Positions 1 to 9,348 of a stretch of 48,150 nucleotides of DNA are shown piece by piece. The DNA is from an uncultured bacterium (GTDB taxonomy: Bacteria > Patescibacteriota > Minisyncoccia > Phycocordibacterales > UBA9973): contig CALAYS010000202.1 in NCBI GenBank assembly GCA_937895515.1, positions 1 to 48,150 on the forward strand, given 5' to 3'. Position numbers and translations under genes: made by a program. Each line of letters opens with the position of its first letter. Positions within the stretch are counted from its first letter, which is position 1. The notes under the pieces are model-generated. The model had not been told where the DNA came from. It made no database searches and saw only the letters and a program-made list of their open reading frames with translations.

Positions 1-443
1 TCACTAACCTTCTTCATCCCAATCCTAATATTAACCAAATCAGGATTAATGATATATAAAATAGTATAACTACACAAAAGAAGTATAATACCCCCAATAG
101 CTCCAGTCATTCTACTAACACTTTCACCTTTCTCCCATATACTATCAGTCCCTAAATACTGTATACCACCTACTATTACCATTAAAACAGCAATAGCTCC
201 AGCTAAAGCAATAACTATTTTAATTAATAAATTAAAGAAATTAGATAATCCTCCACTATCTTGATCTTGAACCTCAGCAATGTTCCCTATCGGGTTTATT
301 AGTTTATATGATGAAGCTGAGAAGTCTTGTTTAACTTGAGCATTGGGTAGACTATCAGCCTTTAAATACAAAGGACTAATTAAAAAAATAAATACAGTTG
401 TAATTGTTGTTATAATAAAAAATGATTTTTTAAAAAAATTCAT
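1..443 (-). CDS. VirB2/TrbC-like pilin membrane protein (partial, C-terminus beyond window)
   Basis: I translated this frame by hand. It opens with ATG at 443 and stays open to the window edge, about 147 residues. Residues 1-28 form a signal-like segment (MNFFKKSFFIITTITTVFIF). A short polar stretch follows, then two hydrophobic segments at about 71-93 and 113-132 separated by a charged hairpin. This two-helix layout after a leader is typical of VirB2/TrbC pilins and of the pilin-like proteins in CPR type IV secretion clusters. The start lies 6 bases after the stop of the Ig-like gene and is probably co-transcribed with it. The subunit would sit in the cytoplasmic membrane and assemble into a pilus or channel. 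Family assignment rests on topology and neighbourhood, not on a diagnostic motif. Confidence 0.6.
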   Translation of the reverse strand, partial: MNFFKKSFFIITTITTVFIFLISPLYLKADSLPNAQVKQDFSASSYKLINPIGNIAEVQDQDSGGLSNFFNLLIKIVIALAGAIAVLMVIVGGIQYLGTDSIWEKGESVSRMTGAIGGIILLLCSYTILYIINPDLVNIRIGMKKVS

Positions 444-449
444 ATTAAT

Positions 450-1397
450 TTAAAAAATTAGTTCAAGATTGGCTTCGGCTTTTTGATAAATTGTTTTTAT
501 ATTCTTAACTATTACAGATAAATCAACTTTACCTTTTTCATCTGGAGAATTAAATGAAAGTAAATAAGGATTTTGTTGGTTTGATACAGGGTTACCGCTA
601 AGATTCCAAGATATTAAATTTTTACCAACAGTATTAAAACCAAAAGGTACCATAAAAATAGATACTGTTTTTTCATAACCCAGTACTGTATCTTTAATTG
701 TATTTCCTAAATTAAGTCCATTTAGTGGGCTATATTCATAAAACAAAATCCTGCCATTTGTAAAAGGAATATCAATTGTTCGGCTAGCTCTTTTGTCTTT
801 TGATACAATTGCAACATCGATTGATTCAGTTTTGTCTAATTCCGTGTTAGTAAAATCAATATAAGGTTTAGCGCTCCCCCCAGCATTAGTAATACTACTA
901 CCATTACGCTTCCAGGTATAACTAACAGGGTTACTGCTGTTGTTAGGGCTAATTATAGCTACTCGAATTGAATTTTGTCTTATTGGAATTTTTTTACCTA
1001 AATAAAAAGGCGGAGTTTTAGAATTGATTGCTTCCCATGTAATATCAAAACTTGCCGGGGCAATTATTATTTGCTTTTCTATTTTTTGTCCGTCAGTTAA
1101 TATTATAGAAGCAGTAATTACATCACTTTTTGTTTCATCTAGCCCAGCATTTATAATAAACTGAGTCTCTCCATAGCCTTCTTTAATATCACTATTATGA
1201 GTCCAGGTTATATTAGCTAAATCTAAATTAGTCTCATAACTAGTAAGTGTTGCTATTATTTTTTCACCTGGCTCGGGGTCTGGGGGGTTGATACTAAGAG
1301 TTATCGCTGGTTCAATAGTAAAAGATTGGGCAAAAACGCCTGATACGCAAAATATCAAAAATAGGCTTATAGTAAAGAAAGATAGCCAAAATCGCAT
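450..1397 (-). CDS. Secreted Ig-like/PKD-like protein of the T4SS cluster
   Basis: This protein of 315 residues starts with a clear signal peptide (about 1-23, ending ...VSGVFAQ). The rest looks like about three beta-rich Ig- or PKD-like domains: repeated 'P(D/N)P..P' turns, 'ITWTHN' and 'VSYTWKRNG' strands, and 'LISWNLSGNPV' near the end. No catalytic motif is visible. It lies between virB4 and the pilin gene, so it may be an exported or periplasm-facing part of the apparatus. A consensus -10 (TATAAT, 1404-1409 on the minus strand) ends 6 bases before the ATG, and no Shine-Dalgarno sequence is seen. The start codon lies in the stem of a 13-bp inverted repeat. The exact function is unknown. 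Confidence 0.75.
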   Translation of the reverse strand: MRFWLSFFTISLFLIFCVSGVFAQSFTIEPAITLSINPPDPEPGEKIIATLTSYETNLDLANITWTHNSDIKEGYGETQFIINAGLDETKSDVITASIILTDGQKIEKQIIIAPASFDITWEAINSKTPPFYLGKKIPIRQNSIRVAIISPNNSSNPVSYTWKRNGSSITNAGGSAKPYIDFTNTELDKTESIDVAIVSKDKRASRTIDIPFTNGRILFYEYSPLNGLNLGNTIKDTVLGYEKTVSIFMVPFGFNTVGKNLISWNLSGNPVSNQQNPYLLSFNSPDEKGKVDLSVIVKNIKTIYQKAEANLELIF

Positions 1398-1423
1398 ATG
1401 TTTATTATAGCATATGCGATTTT
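1388..1423 (-). promoter_or_regulatory. Inverted repeat with embedded -10 box at start of Ig-like gene
   Basis: The arms AAAATCGCATATG (1388-1400) and CATATGCGATTTT (1411-1423) are perfect inverted repeats around a 10-base loop. The loop carries the -10 box TATAAT (minus strand, 1404-1409), part of an extended TGCTATAAT. The ATG at 1397 lies in one arm. RNA read through from virB4 would fold the start codon into a stem, whereas RNA begun at this promoter would start at or next to the ATG and lack the stem. Confidence 0.6.
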
Positions 1424-1442
1424 TTTATTTAATATGTAAATG

Positions 1443-3266
1443 TTATTCCCCTTTTTCTTTTTTTTGTTGGATAGCTAAAACTTGAGCTGGATCAGAAGTA
1501 ATTATTTGCTCTTCTGTATAAGATGAAACTATTTTAATTGCTACATGTTTTAATCCAGCAAAGAAGATCCCCTCTCCAATGTTGGCTTCAAGCAGTGTGT
1601 ATTTTTCTGAATCAGTTAAATTAAATGCATCACGCAATACATCAATAGTTGTTGGAGATTGTTTTAATAATAGTTGCATTGATGAGTTTGTTAATATTGG
1701 TCTTCCATATGGTGACTTTAAAAAGTCTTCCACGTCTTGAGTAATTGTTGCAAGACCTAGATAATATTTACGTCCACGCTTTGCAATACTATAAAGGAAG
1801 CTGGCAGTATCTTCGTTTTTCATCATCCACCAAGCCTCGTCCACTACCATAAGACGCTTTCTTAAATTTTTACGAACTTCGTTCCAGATAAAATGAGTAA
1901 CAATATACATTGCCACTGGTTTTAATTCGTCTTCCATATCACGGATTGAAAACACAACGAATTTACGGTTGATATCTACATTACTTGGTTTATTTAAAAA
2001 TCCAGACCATGAACCAGTAGTATATTTTTCCAGTTTCTTTAAAATTGATTCTGCTCCATCCATACCAGCTAATACAACCGCCATATCAGACAGTAGTGGA
2101 GGCTCAATATTGTTAAAGTCAGAATCAGCCGTGATATCTTTTAGTGCATAAGTCTCGGTAATAGCACGGTCGATTATTGAATCTTCTTCAGCTGTTAGCC
2201 CCCCGAGCATTACACGGAATAATCCAACCAAGTTAATAGTATTTTGACGAAGAATATCACCTTCGGTTTCGTCCTTTGTTGGAATTGGTAATTCAAAAGG
2301 ATTAATATGGTGGTCTGATGAAAGTGAAATATTAAAATATCGTCCACCTACCGCATCAGATAGATATTCATATTCCCTTTCTGGGTCAATGACTATTACA
2401 TCAGTATCAAACATGAGTGATCTCAAAATTTCAAGCTTGGTAGCAAAAGATTTACCAGAACCAGATTTAGCAAAAGTTACAGAATTATAGTTTTCCAATG
2501 AAAATCGGTCAAAAATAATAAGACTATTATTGTGTTGATTAATTCCATAAAGAATTCCTTTGTTACCTGTTAAATCAAATGATACAAAAGGAAAAGTACT
2601 GGAAAGTGGTTCGGTGTTCATTTTTTGTACAACACGCAGGTCATCTACACCCATAGGAATGCTAGATAGAAAAGCCACATCTTGTTGAAATGTTGCTGGT
2701 TTTAAAAATACCATTTGTGAATCAAGTTGACCTTTGATTTCATTCTCAGCTTTGAATAATTCGGTTTCATTTTCAGCATAAATACTAATATATAAACCAA
2801 CTTCAAACATTCTCTCTTGTGCTTGTTGAAGACCATCACGCAAATCTTCCAAATCCCGATAAGCAGCTTCAAGCATTGGGTCACGAACCATACCTTTACT
2901 TTCCCGTGTTGCAATTTGGCTTTGGACTTCGGCAACCTTTTTTTGGAATTGTTGCAATATTTTACCAGTATCTATTGGGTTAATGTTAAGAGCAATATTA
3001 AATACTCGGTCTAGATTAATAATTGGTGTTAACCAGTTGTCAGTTAAAATACTTGGATATCCAACAACATAAAAAGACCGTACGATCATGTCCCCTAAAT
3101 TAAGCGCCGTTGGCAGTATCTGAAGAGCTGATGGCGCAATAATGTCTTGCAATTCAAGCTTTGCTGAATTATAAATATCTTCTGGTTTTACAGACAAAGA
3201 CCGAAGATTCATTATTTCATCTTTTTTGTTCGCTGTTTTTGTGTTGAATAATCCAAAGAATGCCAT
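1443..3266 (-). CDS. virB4: VirB4/TraC-type conjugation ATPase
   Basis: This cytoplasmic ATPase powers assembly of, and transport through, a type IV secretion or conjugation apparatus. Its 607 residues carry an N-terminal TraC-like region with a coiled coil (about 100-155). A Walker A motif sits near 266-273 (AKSGSGKS). The VirB4-type 'VIDPERE' follows at 292-298, and Walker B with the VirB4 hallmark 'MVVDEAWW' at 473-480. 'TITQDVEDF' near 508 is the usual VirB4 continuation. Its ATG lies one base after the stop of the 218-residue TraC-like gene, so the two are translationally linked. In classical systems both parts form one polypeptide of 800 or more residues; here they are separate. All nucleotide-binding motifs are intact, so it should be active. 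Confidence 0.93.
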   Translation of the reverse strand: MAFFGLFNTKTANKKDEIMNLRSLSVKPEDIYNSAKLELQDIIAPSALQILPTALNLGDMIVRSFYVVGYPSILTDNWLTPIINLDRVFNIALNINPIDTGKILQQFQKKVAEVQSQIATRESKGMVRDPMLEAAYRDLEDLRDGLQQAQERMFEVGLYISIYAENETELFKAENEIKGQLDSQMVFLKPATFQQDVAFLSSIPMGVDDLRVVQKMNTEPLSSTFPFVSFDLTGNKGILYGINQHNNSLIIFDRFSLENYNSVTFAKSGSGKSFATKLEILRSLMFDTDVIVIDPEREYEYLSDAVGGRYFNISLSSDHHINPFELPIPTKDETEGDILRQNTINLVGLFRVMLGGLTAEEDSIIDRAITETYALKDITADSDFNNIEPPLLSDMAVVLAGMDGAESILKKLEKYTTGSWSGFLNKPSNVDINRKFVVFSIRDMEDELKPVAMYIVTHFIWNEVRKNLRKRLMVVDEAWWMMKNEDTASFLYSIAKRGRKYYLGLATITQDVEDFLKSPYGRPILTNSSMQLLLKQSPTTIDVLRDAFNLTDSEKYTLLEANIGEGIFFAGLKHVAIKIVSSYTEEQIITSDPAQVLAIQQKKEKGE

Positions 3267-3267
3267 A

Positions 3268-3924
3268 TTATTTTGTTTCGTTATCTGATTGTTTAGGGAT
3301 ATACTGAGCCATATCCCCAGGGTTAAATGTCTTATAATACATTTCTACTAATCCGTTTGTGTCTAATGGTTCAGATCTTACCCCGCATCTACCAAGTCCC
3401 TGCATAACTATTCCTAGACGTTGTTCAAGCTGGTTTCTTTTTTCATTCCAACTAGATTCTTCTTCGGTTTCTTTTTTCTTAAGTCCACCAACTCCTCCAA
3501 AAATATTTTGGAAAAAACCACCAGTTTCTAAAACTGCTTCACTATAAGGCACGACAACATAAAAATGTTTAGACATGATGTTAACCGTTTCTGTTAATTC
3601 ACGGATAAATTCTATGTATTCTTTGGTTTGGAATTTAAGTAATGGTTCTTCAATTTGATCTAATCTATTTTCCAAAGTTATTAAATATGGACGGATATCA
3701 AATTTTCGAGATTCAACAATTATTTGTGTTGAAAAATCAAGAGAATTAAGCATTGATTGGAATTGAGAAATGATAGCTTTTTGTTCGTCACTTGAACGCA
3801 ATGTAAAGTTAATTGCACTACAAATTAATACTGCACGTAAAGACCCATCTTTAAGAGACACGACACCATCGCGGATTTCTTCTATAGGAACAAATGATTG
3901 GCTTTTAGGTTTGTTTGATAACAT
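3268..3924 (-). CDS. TraC/VirB4 N-terminal-domain-like protein
   Basis: This soluble protein of 218 residues has no ATPase motifs. Its start (PIEEIRDGVVSLKDGSLRAV) and middle (LRSSDEQKAIISQFQSMLNS) match the layout of the TraC/VirB4 N-terminal domain. A coiled-coil-rich C-terminal half contains 'KKKETEEESSWNEKRNQLEQRL'-like charged sequence. It lies between prgI (3-base gap) and virB4 (1-base gap) in one operon and probably pairs with the VirB4 ATPase at the inner membrane. It reads as the N-terminal module of a split VirB4. The VirB4 gene also has its own N-terminal region, so it could instead be a separate paralogous domain. Confidence 0.75.
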   Translation of the reverse strand: MLSNKPKSQSFVPIEEIRDGVVSLKDGSLRAVLICSAINFTLRSSDEQKAIISQFQSMLNSLDFSTQIIVESRKFDIRPYLITLENRLDQIEEPLLKFQTKEYIEFIRELTETVNIMSKHFYVVVPYSEAVLETGGFFQNIFGGVGGLKKKETEEESSWNEKRNQLEQRLGIVMQGLGRCGVRSEPLDTNGLVEMYYKTFNPGDMAQYIPKQSDNETK

Positions 3925-3927
3925 ATA

Positions 3928-4389
3928 TTATTTATCTTCAATTTTCTCTTTATTCATTTCTACTGAAGAGCCAGATTGAATTGGTAATTCCCTATCCATT
4001 ATATCTAAACTCCAAGACAAAGACTCGATTTTATTATGGTCATAGTTTCTTCTTTCGGCTACTTTTTCAACTTCTTCCACAACTTTCTTTTCGCTATTTC
4101 TTTCGGCTACTGTTGGTCTTTGCCAAACATACATTCTATTTTTAGTATAATGTTTTAAAAATGCTTGGAGCATAACTATTGCTGGGCGACTATTGGGTTT
4201 CCAAAATGCTAAGCTTATTCCAAGACCTGCAAAAAGAGCAATGAAAACAAATCCCCATGTCCAACCTAAATAAGTATATGCAACATAAGCAAGACCACCT
4301 CCACCTCCAAGGAAAATAAATTGCTTAAAAGTTAATGGTCCAATAACCTTGTCTTCAATGTCCAAAAATCTCGGCATTTGAAATTGCAT
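3928..4389 (-). CDS. prgI: PrgI-family membrane protein
   Basis: PrgI proteins are small two-helix membrane proteins that go with VirB4 in conjugation systems of Gram-positive bacteria and CPR. The protein starts MQFQMPRFLDIEDKVIGPLT and has two hydrophobic helices at about 24-60 with a glycine run between. It ends in a charged cytoplasmic tail. The open frame extends 6 codons upstream, but a consensus extended -10 (TGCTATAAT, hexamer at 4396-4401) ends 6 bases before the ATG at 4389, so I take the later start. It begins the prgI, TraC-like, virB4 transcription unit. Length is about 153 residues; the tail after about residue 100 is longer than in many homologues. Confidence 0.85.
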   Translation of the reverse strand: MQFQMPRFLDIEDKVIGPLTFKQFIFLGGGGGLAYVAYTYLGWTWGFVFIALFAGLGISLAFWKPNSRPAIVMLQAFLKHYTKNRMYVWQRPTVAERNSEKKVVEEVEKVAERRNYDHNKIESLSWSLDIMDRELPIQSGSSVEMNKEKIEDK

Positions 4390-4395
4390 AGTATT

Positions 4396-4401
4396 ATTAT
4401 A
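4396..4401 (-). promoter_or_regulatory. Extended -10 box of prgI (leaderless)
   Basis: TATAAT preceded by TGC on the minus strand, 6 bases before ATG 4389. This supports an internal promoter in the secretion cluster and a transcript that begins at the start codon. Confidence 0.65.
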
Positions 4402-4425
4402 GCACAAGTATATTTAATTTTTGTA

Positions 4426-5112
4426 TTATTCTGGAATTTCCCGGTATTGGTCTTGGTCCCAGTTGTTACCTATTTTAGGTAAACTAGTATCAATAGTCTT
4501 TCTAACAGCCATAGTTGGTGTATTATTTAGATTTTCATTTTTAATTTTATCATCCCAAGTGCTGGATTCTTTTATTGCTTCTTTGTTTAACTTTTCTACT
4601 TGTTCATTTGTTAAAATTTTACCAGGACGAATTTCGGGTATTTCTATTTTAGGAATATCTATTGGGTTATTTTTTAGCTCTTCTATTTTATTAGGAGGTA
4701 AAGGTATCATTGCAACTTCTATTGCTTCAGCTAATTCTTCGGCTTCTTTATCATCATCGGCCCAGTTTTGGTTAATGATGTCTATTACGGGTTTGGTTAT
4801 GATAACTTCTTCAATTTGTTTAGCTAACATGCCTAGAACATCTTTGTTTATTTCTGGCATATCAACACAAAGCTGTTCTAGTAAATCCTTGGGCTCCATT
4901 ATTTGCAGTAGATAAAATGCAATGTTTCTAGCCACTAGGTCGTAATAATCTTTATGGATATTATTACGAGCCATTAAATTTAAGATTTCATCTTTTAGTG
5001 AAGGATTTTCCAGTATTGATTTAAGCTCGTTATTAAGACTACCAAAACGCTCCACTAATACATTGTAGCTTTCGGTATCTTTATATAGTTCGTCAATAAA
5101 AGTTGAATTCAT
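4426..5112 (-). CDS. Unknown cytosolic acidic protein of the T4SS cluster
   Basis: A 228-residue protein without signal peptide or membrane segment, largely helical and acidic, with a proline-rich stretch near 155-175 (IPKIEIPEIRPGK). I do not recognise a family. It begins 12 bases after the giant TrbL-like gene and precedes prgI, so a role in the secretion machine (chaperone, adaptor or regulator) is an inference from position only. Its 3' end is followed by a separate promoter for prgI. Confidence 0.75.
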   Translation of the reverse strand: MNSTFIDELYKDTESYNVLVERFGSLNNELKSILENPSLKDEILNLMARNNIHKDYYDLVARNIAFYLLQIMEPKDLLEQLCVDMPEINKDVLGMLAKQIEEVIITKPVIDIINQNWADDDKEAEELAEAIEVAMIPLPPNKIEELKNNPIDIPKIEIPEIRPGKILTNEQVEKLNKEAIKESSTWDDKIKNENLNNTPTMAVRKTIDTSLPKIGNNWDQDQYREIPE

Positions 5113-5124
5113 ATGTTATTTATT

Positions 5125-8100
5125 TTAATGATGTGCTGGGTCGCTATGCCCTGCATCGTGGCCATGGTCATTACTTGGTGGTTTAGCTCCTCCACCTGCT
5201 GGTGGCTTGTAATTACTTTTATGTTGCTCTGGGTGAAAATGGTCGTTTATCATATGGGTTATTTCATGCATATGACCCGGTTTACCAGCTGATCCTGCAT
5301 AATTAGTTTTACTAACTTTTTCATAATTTTCTCCAAATTCTTTTTGTAGTTGGGCTATTGCTTTTGTTTCGTCCCCATTAAAATCTTCTGTGTATTTTTG
5401 TAAATAAGTTTTAAGCTCAATAGCATCCCCTGTACTTTTCCTTTTATGTCTTAATGTTGCTTCGAGCATTCTGTTATTTTTTACTCGACTTATTGCTTTG
5501 TCTACTCCTGCAATTCCACCACTACGAACTTTTACCATTTGTGGTTTTGGTTTTCCAGTTGTTGGGTCGATTACTACATTACCAGCACTATCTTTTTCGT
5601 ATGAAATATGTCCGTGACTATCTTTTTTAACTACTTCAATTTCAACACCAAATTTAATATCATTTTTCTTTTTTGAAAGCTCTGCCTCTTTTTCTTTTGC
5701 AGTTTTTATATCACCTTTTATTTTTGTTACAGCTTGTCCATTAGGGCTAGACTCTTTCAAATCTCTTAAATTAGTATCTTTTTGTGTTTCAAGTTTTCTT
5801 TTTTCAGCAATTGCGTCAGTTTTTTTAGTCATTGCGTCTGTTCTTGTTGCCATTTGGGTTCTAATTTCATTTTGGATTCTTGTTTTTTCTGCTGGATCTG
5901 TAGTTGATGTTAGTTGAGCATTTAGTCTTGCGATCTCTACATTGGAATTTCTGACTATATCATCATTGTCTTTAACTTTTTCATCTTCTTCTTTGATTTT
6001 ACCATCATAATAGGCAGTCATTGATTTTTCTTGTGACTCCAAAGCCTCGGTATTTTCTTTTAGTTGTTGAGATAATTCCTTTAATAAAGAACGATTTATT
6101 TCGTCATCTTTTTCAATATCTTTTAATTCTGCTTCTTTATTTTCTTTTTCGTGATTTAGGTTTTCTTCTAGCTTTTTGTCATGTCCCAATAATTCAGCGC
6201 GGTCAATTTCCTTTTTCTTAGCTCTGTCTTTCATAGCCATGTAACCCCCTGCTGTTGCTGCAGTACTCATTCCTGGGATTTTACCAATCAAAGGATTATC
6301 AAGATTAATTCCAGTTTGCTTTGTTATGGTTGAGCCTATAGCACTTTGTCTAACATCAAAGCTTGCTTTAGCTGTTTTATCCAATGTCTTTAGTCTTTGT
6401 CGATTAATCCAGTTATCTTTACCATTATTTCTAATATTTTCAGCACTTTTTGCTGCCCATTTACCAATAGTACTGCGTCCTAGTGTTGCTGCCCCTCCTG
6501 TGACTAACCCAGCTGCCCCACCAATAGCAAATGACCCAGCTTTACCAACATATTTCATGAATTGTTCGCTGGCCATATTAGATAAACCAGATGACATTTT
6601 TTTTGTAGCACCTTCAATAATCATTAAAAATCCCATTATCAAAGCAAAAGGAATTATTAAACTCATCCACCATTCTAGCCCATTAACATCACCGGATAAT
6701 GCTGCTTTGAAAGGATTGTCACTAATAAATAATGTCATTACAAGAACTAAGAATAAAAATACTGGAGCCTTGAAACAATCTGTGAGTAAACCACTTAACC
6801 ATTGATCAAACCCCACCATTTGTATTTTACTTCTAGTTTCTTTATCTAGAGAGAATGAAAATACAGCTAAAGGTGAAAGAATAATTGCAAAAACAAGACC
6901 CAAAATTCTAAATATAAACTGCATTGCTATTCTTAGGAACATAAACATAGCAATGATGTTAAAGATAACTCCAATTAATAGGATTAGGAAGATTGAACCT
7001 TTTTCTTTTTCTTTATCAAGACCACTTGTCTCCATTGCGTCCACAATTAACTTTTGAGGGTTGTACCCAGATGCTGCTGTTGCAGAAAGCCCAAGTGGTT
7101 CCCCGCTACTAGCGTCTTTTTTATTAAATGCATTGTAATATAACTGCCTAGCTGTAATGTTTGAAACATCGATTACAATTGTAGCCAGTGGGTATGAAAA
7201 ATTAATTACTGTTGCAATAATTAATGTGTTTACTATTAGTTGTTTTGTTCCATGACCAATGCCCAGAATAACTTTAAATGCCAAATATATTAGCATAAAA
7301 ATAAAGAACAAATTACACAAATCACGAATAAATCTCCAGCCATCAACTATATATTGGGCTTTATAGGCATCTGGTGAGATACTGTAAATTAAAACTTTAT
7401 CTAGCATGTATCCAGCAAAAGCCAAAAGAGCTGATGTAGGTACAAAGATTAAATAGTAAAAACCTTTAACCATACATCCTTGGAACCAAGTAGCAGCGTC
7501 AGTACCACTACACTCTGGTAGCCAATCTATTTCAGCTTCTAATTGATCTCCACTTTTTACCAAAAATCCATCTCTAGAATCTTGGGTAATATCATTAATA
7601 TCTTTATCAACTGTTCTACTCACTTGTACTGAATAACCATCATTAGCTAAATCAAATACTCCTTGTCCTGCATCAGCACCATATAGTTTAAAGAAATATG
7701 TTTTTCCATAATCAAGATCTCCAACTGGAATTTCAAAAACCATTCCACTGGCTTTTTGTGCGATTATTGGTGATGGTTTCATTTTTTCACCAAACATATA
7801 TTCATTTAAGTTTATTTCATGATATCCATCACCATTCACTTCAACTCCTGCGGGGTGGTCACAAACTTTGTAATCAATAGTGTCACCTTTTTCTCCCCAA
7901 ATTAAATAAAAACCGTTACCTTCACATGCTGGTCTGTAATCAACCCCACCCTTGTTTTTATCATCGTCTAAATATGCAGCCCAATCCCCTGGGTTATCAC
8001 CAGAATCAGCTATACCGTTATTGCTAGGATTTGAAGTATCATTCTTATCAGAAAAAGGTACAAATTTTTTTACGTTTGCGTCTGATAATAAAATTGAAAT

Positions 8101-9285
8101 TTTTGTTTGGACATAAATTTTACCATCCTTTTTAGATAAATCTCCCGGTTCAACGCTAAAATCTTTTAAACAAAAATCAGCGACGCAAGACCCCTTTAAT
8201 GTGGAATCAGTGTTATTGGTATCATTAAATGGATAGAATGAATGAGCTTTTCCTGTGATAGGTAAACTAAAATTAAAACCAGCTGATGCATTAAAACCAG
8301 CATAGTTTCTTTTAAAATTTAAAGTATAGTCTTTACCCCCATTTGATGTGTCAGGCTTATTAACAGCATCGTCTACTGATGTTGAACAAAAATTTTCATA
8401 GATAGTGTAATCTTTTCCTTCATGTAGATATGTAACTTTTTTAGGGTTAGATCCTTGACCATCGTGTATTATACTTGTGGTAGAGGTTTGGGAAGAACTC
8501 ATGGTAGAGCTTTTTTTTGATTCACCGATAAGCTCACTATTTCCACAAGTATAAGCTGAAACAAGTTTAGTTGGTGTTAATACACCCCAAGATATATCAA
8601 AATTATTTCCTTTATTGTATTGAGCTGAAGTAAAAAGAATTCCTTTTGATTTTTCTTTTTTCATCATTGAATCCTCTACAGCTTCGCCTGTTGTTGTGTA
8701 TTCAAGATATTTCCATCTTTTACCATTTACGTCTTCAACTTGATAAGTAAATTCATAATGACCATAAGCATCGCTTCCTAAACTAGTATTATCATAAACA
8801 CAATCTGTTTTTAAGTTTGTACTAGATATGTCTATGGTGTAATCTGTTTTTAAGTATAAATTATTTGTTGTATAAGTTGAATCAAAACCAACTAACCCTT
8901 TGTTTACTGGTTTTAATGTTGATAGTGCTTTGTTTTGGATAATGCTGATATCCCCACCAGGACATGTACTTGTTGTTGTTACTGCTACAAAGTCTATAGA
9001 GAGATTATTGATTTTATAATCAGGGCTAGTATAAGAACTAACACCCAAAGATACTCCATCATTAAGTGCTGTTACTACAAAAAAAGCATTACTATGGTCT
9101 TTTATTACTTCTGTTCGATCGTTCCAATTATCTGCAGTTGTGCTGCTTGTTCTTTGGTAAGTTGCAGCTCGGGCAGTGTTTTTATTTAAAGTAATTCCTG
9201 TTTTGGAAAAATTCATCATCCAAGGTGAAAACAGCTGGAAGATAACCAGAAAGATAAAGCTATATCCAAAGACTTTTTGCTTCAT
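5125..9285 (-). CDS. Giant TrbL/VirB6-like T4SS membrane protein
   Basis: A 1386-residue protein with three parts. Residues 1-35 are a signal/anchor. Residues 40-600 form a large exported region rich in Ser/Thr/Asn with scattered cysteines. Several hydrophobic helices at about 605-895 (e.g. FYYLIFVPTSALLAFAGYML; RIAMQFIFRILGLVFAIILS) make a TrbL/VirB6-like channel domain. The C-terminal third is cytoplasmic, with Gly/Ala-rich helices followed by a long charged coiled coil (about 1030-1210) and a His-rich tail (HDAGHSDPAHH). Classical VirB6/TrbL proteins have 300-500 residues, so both ends are large additions. It is the first gene of the cluster. A TGCTACAAT -10 lies about 12 bases before the ATG. 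It would form the inner-membrane channel with a surface-exposed N-domain. Confidence 0.85.
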   Translation of the reverse strand: MKQKVFGYSFIFLVIFQLFSPWMMNFSKTGITLNKNTARAATYQRTSSTTADNWNDRTEVIKDHSNAFFVVTALNDGVSLGVSSYTSPDYKINNLSIDFVAVTTTSTCPGGDISIIQNKALSTLKPVNKGLVGFDSTYTTNNLYLKTDYTIDISSTNLKTDCVYDNTSLGSDAYGHYEFTYQVEDVNGKRWKYLEYTTTGEAVEDSMMKKEKSKGILFTSAQYNKGNNFDISWGVLTPTKLVSAYTCGNSELIGESKKSSTMSSSQTSTTSIIHDGQGSNPKKVTYLHEGKDYTIYENFCSTSVDDAVNKPDTSNGGKDYTLNFKRNYAGFNASAGFNFSLPITGKAHSFYPFNDTNNTDSTLKGSCVADFCLKDFSVEPGDLSKKDGKIYVQTKISILLSDANVKKFVPFSDKNDTSNPSNNGIADSGDNPGDWAAYLDDDKNKGGVDYRPACEGNGFYLIWGEKGDTIDYKVCDHPAGVEVNGDGYHEINLNEYMFGEKMKPSPIIAQKASGMVFEIPVGDLDYGKTYFFKLYGADAGQGVFDLANDGYSVQVSRTVDKDINDITQDSRDGFLVKSGDQLEAEIDWLPECSGTDAATWFQGCMVKGFYYLIFVPTSALLAFAGYMLDKVLIYSISPDAYKAQYIVDGWRFIRDLCNLFFIFMLIYLAFKVILGIGHGTKQLIVNTLIIATVINFSYPLATIVIDVSNITARQLYYNAFNKKDASSGEPLGLSATAASGYNPQKLIVDAMETSGLDKEKEKGSIFLILLIGVIFNIIAMFMFLRIAMQFIFRILGLVFAIILSPLAVFSFSLDKETRSKIQMVGFDQWLSGLLTDCFKAPVFLFLVLVMTLFISDNPFKAALSGDVNGLEWWMSLIIPFALIMGFLMIIEGATKKMSSGLSNMASEQFMKYVGKAGSFAIGGAAGLVTGGAATLGRSTIGKWAAKSAENIRNNGKDNWINRQRLKTLDKTAKASFDVRQSAIGSTITKQTGINLDNPLIGKIPGMSTAATAGGYMAMKDRAKKKEIDRAELLGHDKKLEENLNHEKENKEAELKDIEKDDEINRSLLKELSQQLKENTEALESQEKSMTAYYDGKIKEEDEKVKDNDDIVRNSNVEIARLNAQLTSTTDPAEKTRIQNEIRTQMATRTDAMTKKTDAIAEKRKLETQKDTNLRDLKESSPNGQAVTKIKGDIKTAKEKEAELSKKKNDIKFGVEIEVVKKDSHGHISYEKDSAGNVVIDPTTGKPKPQMVKVRSGGIAGVDKAISRVKNNRMLEATLRHKRKSTGDAIELKTYLQKYTEDFNGDETKAIAQLQKEFGENYEKVSKTNYAGSAGKPGHMHEITHMINDHFHPEQHKSNYKPPAGGGAKPPSNDHGHDAGHSDPAHH

Positions 9286-9348
9286 ATTATATCTAATATT
9301 GTAGCATAATTAATCTCTAAAAAAAGCATATTTTACTTTGTTAAAAAC

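Noticed and set aside
4421..6805. Long reading frames opposite the secretion genes (e.g. 4421-4915, 6326-6805)
   Set aside because: Antisense shadows of well-supported genes, with no family resemblance.
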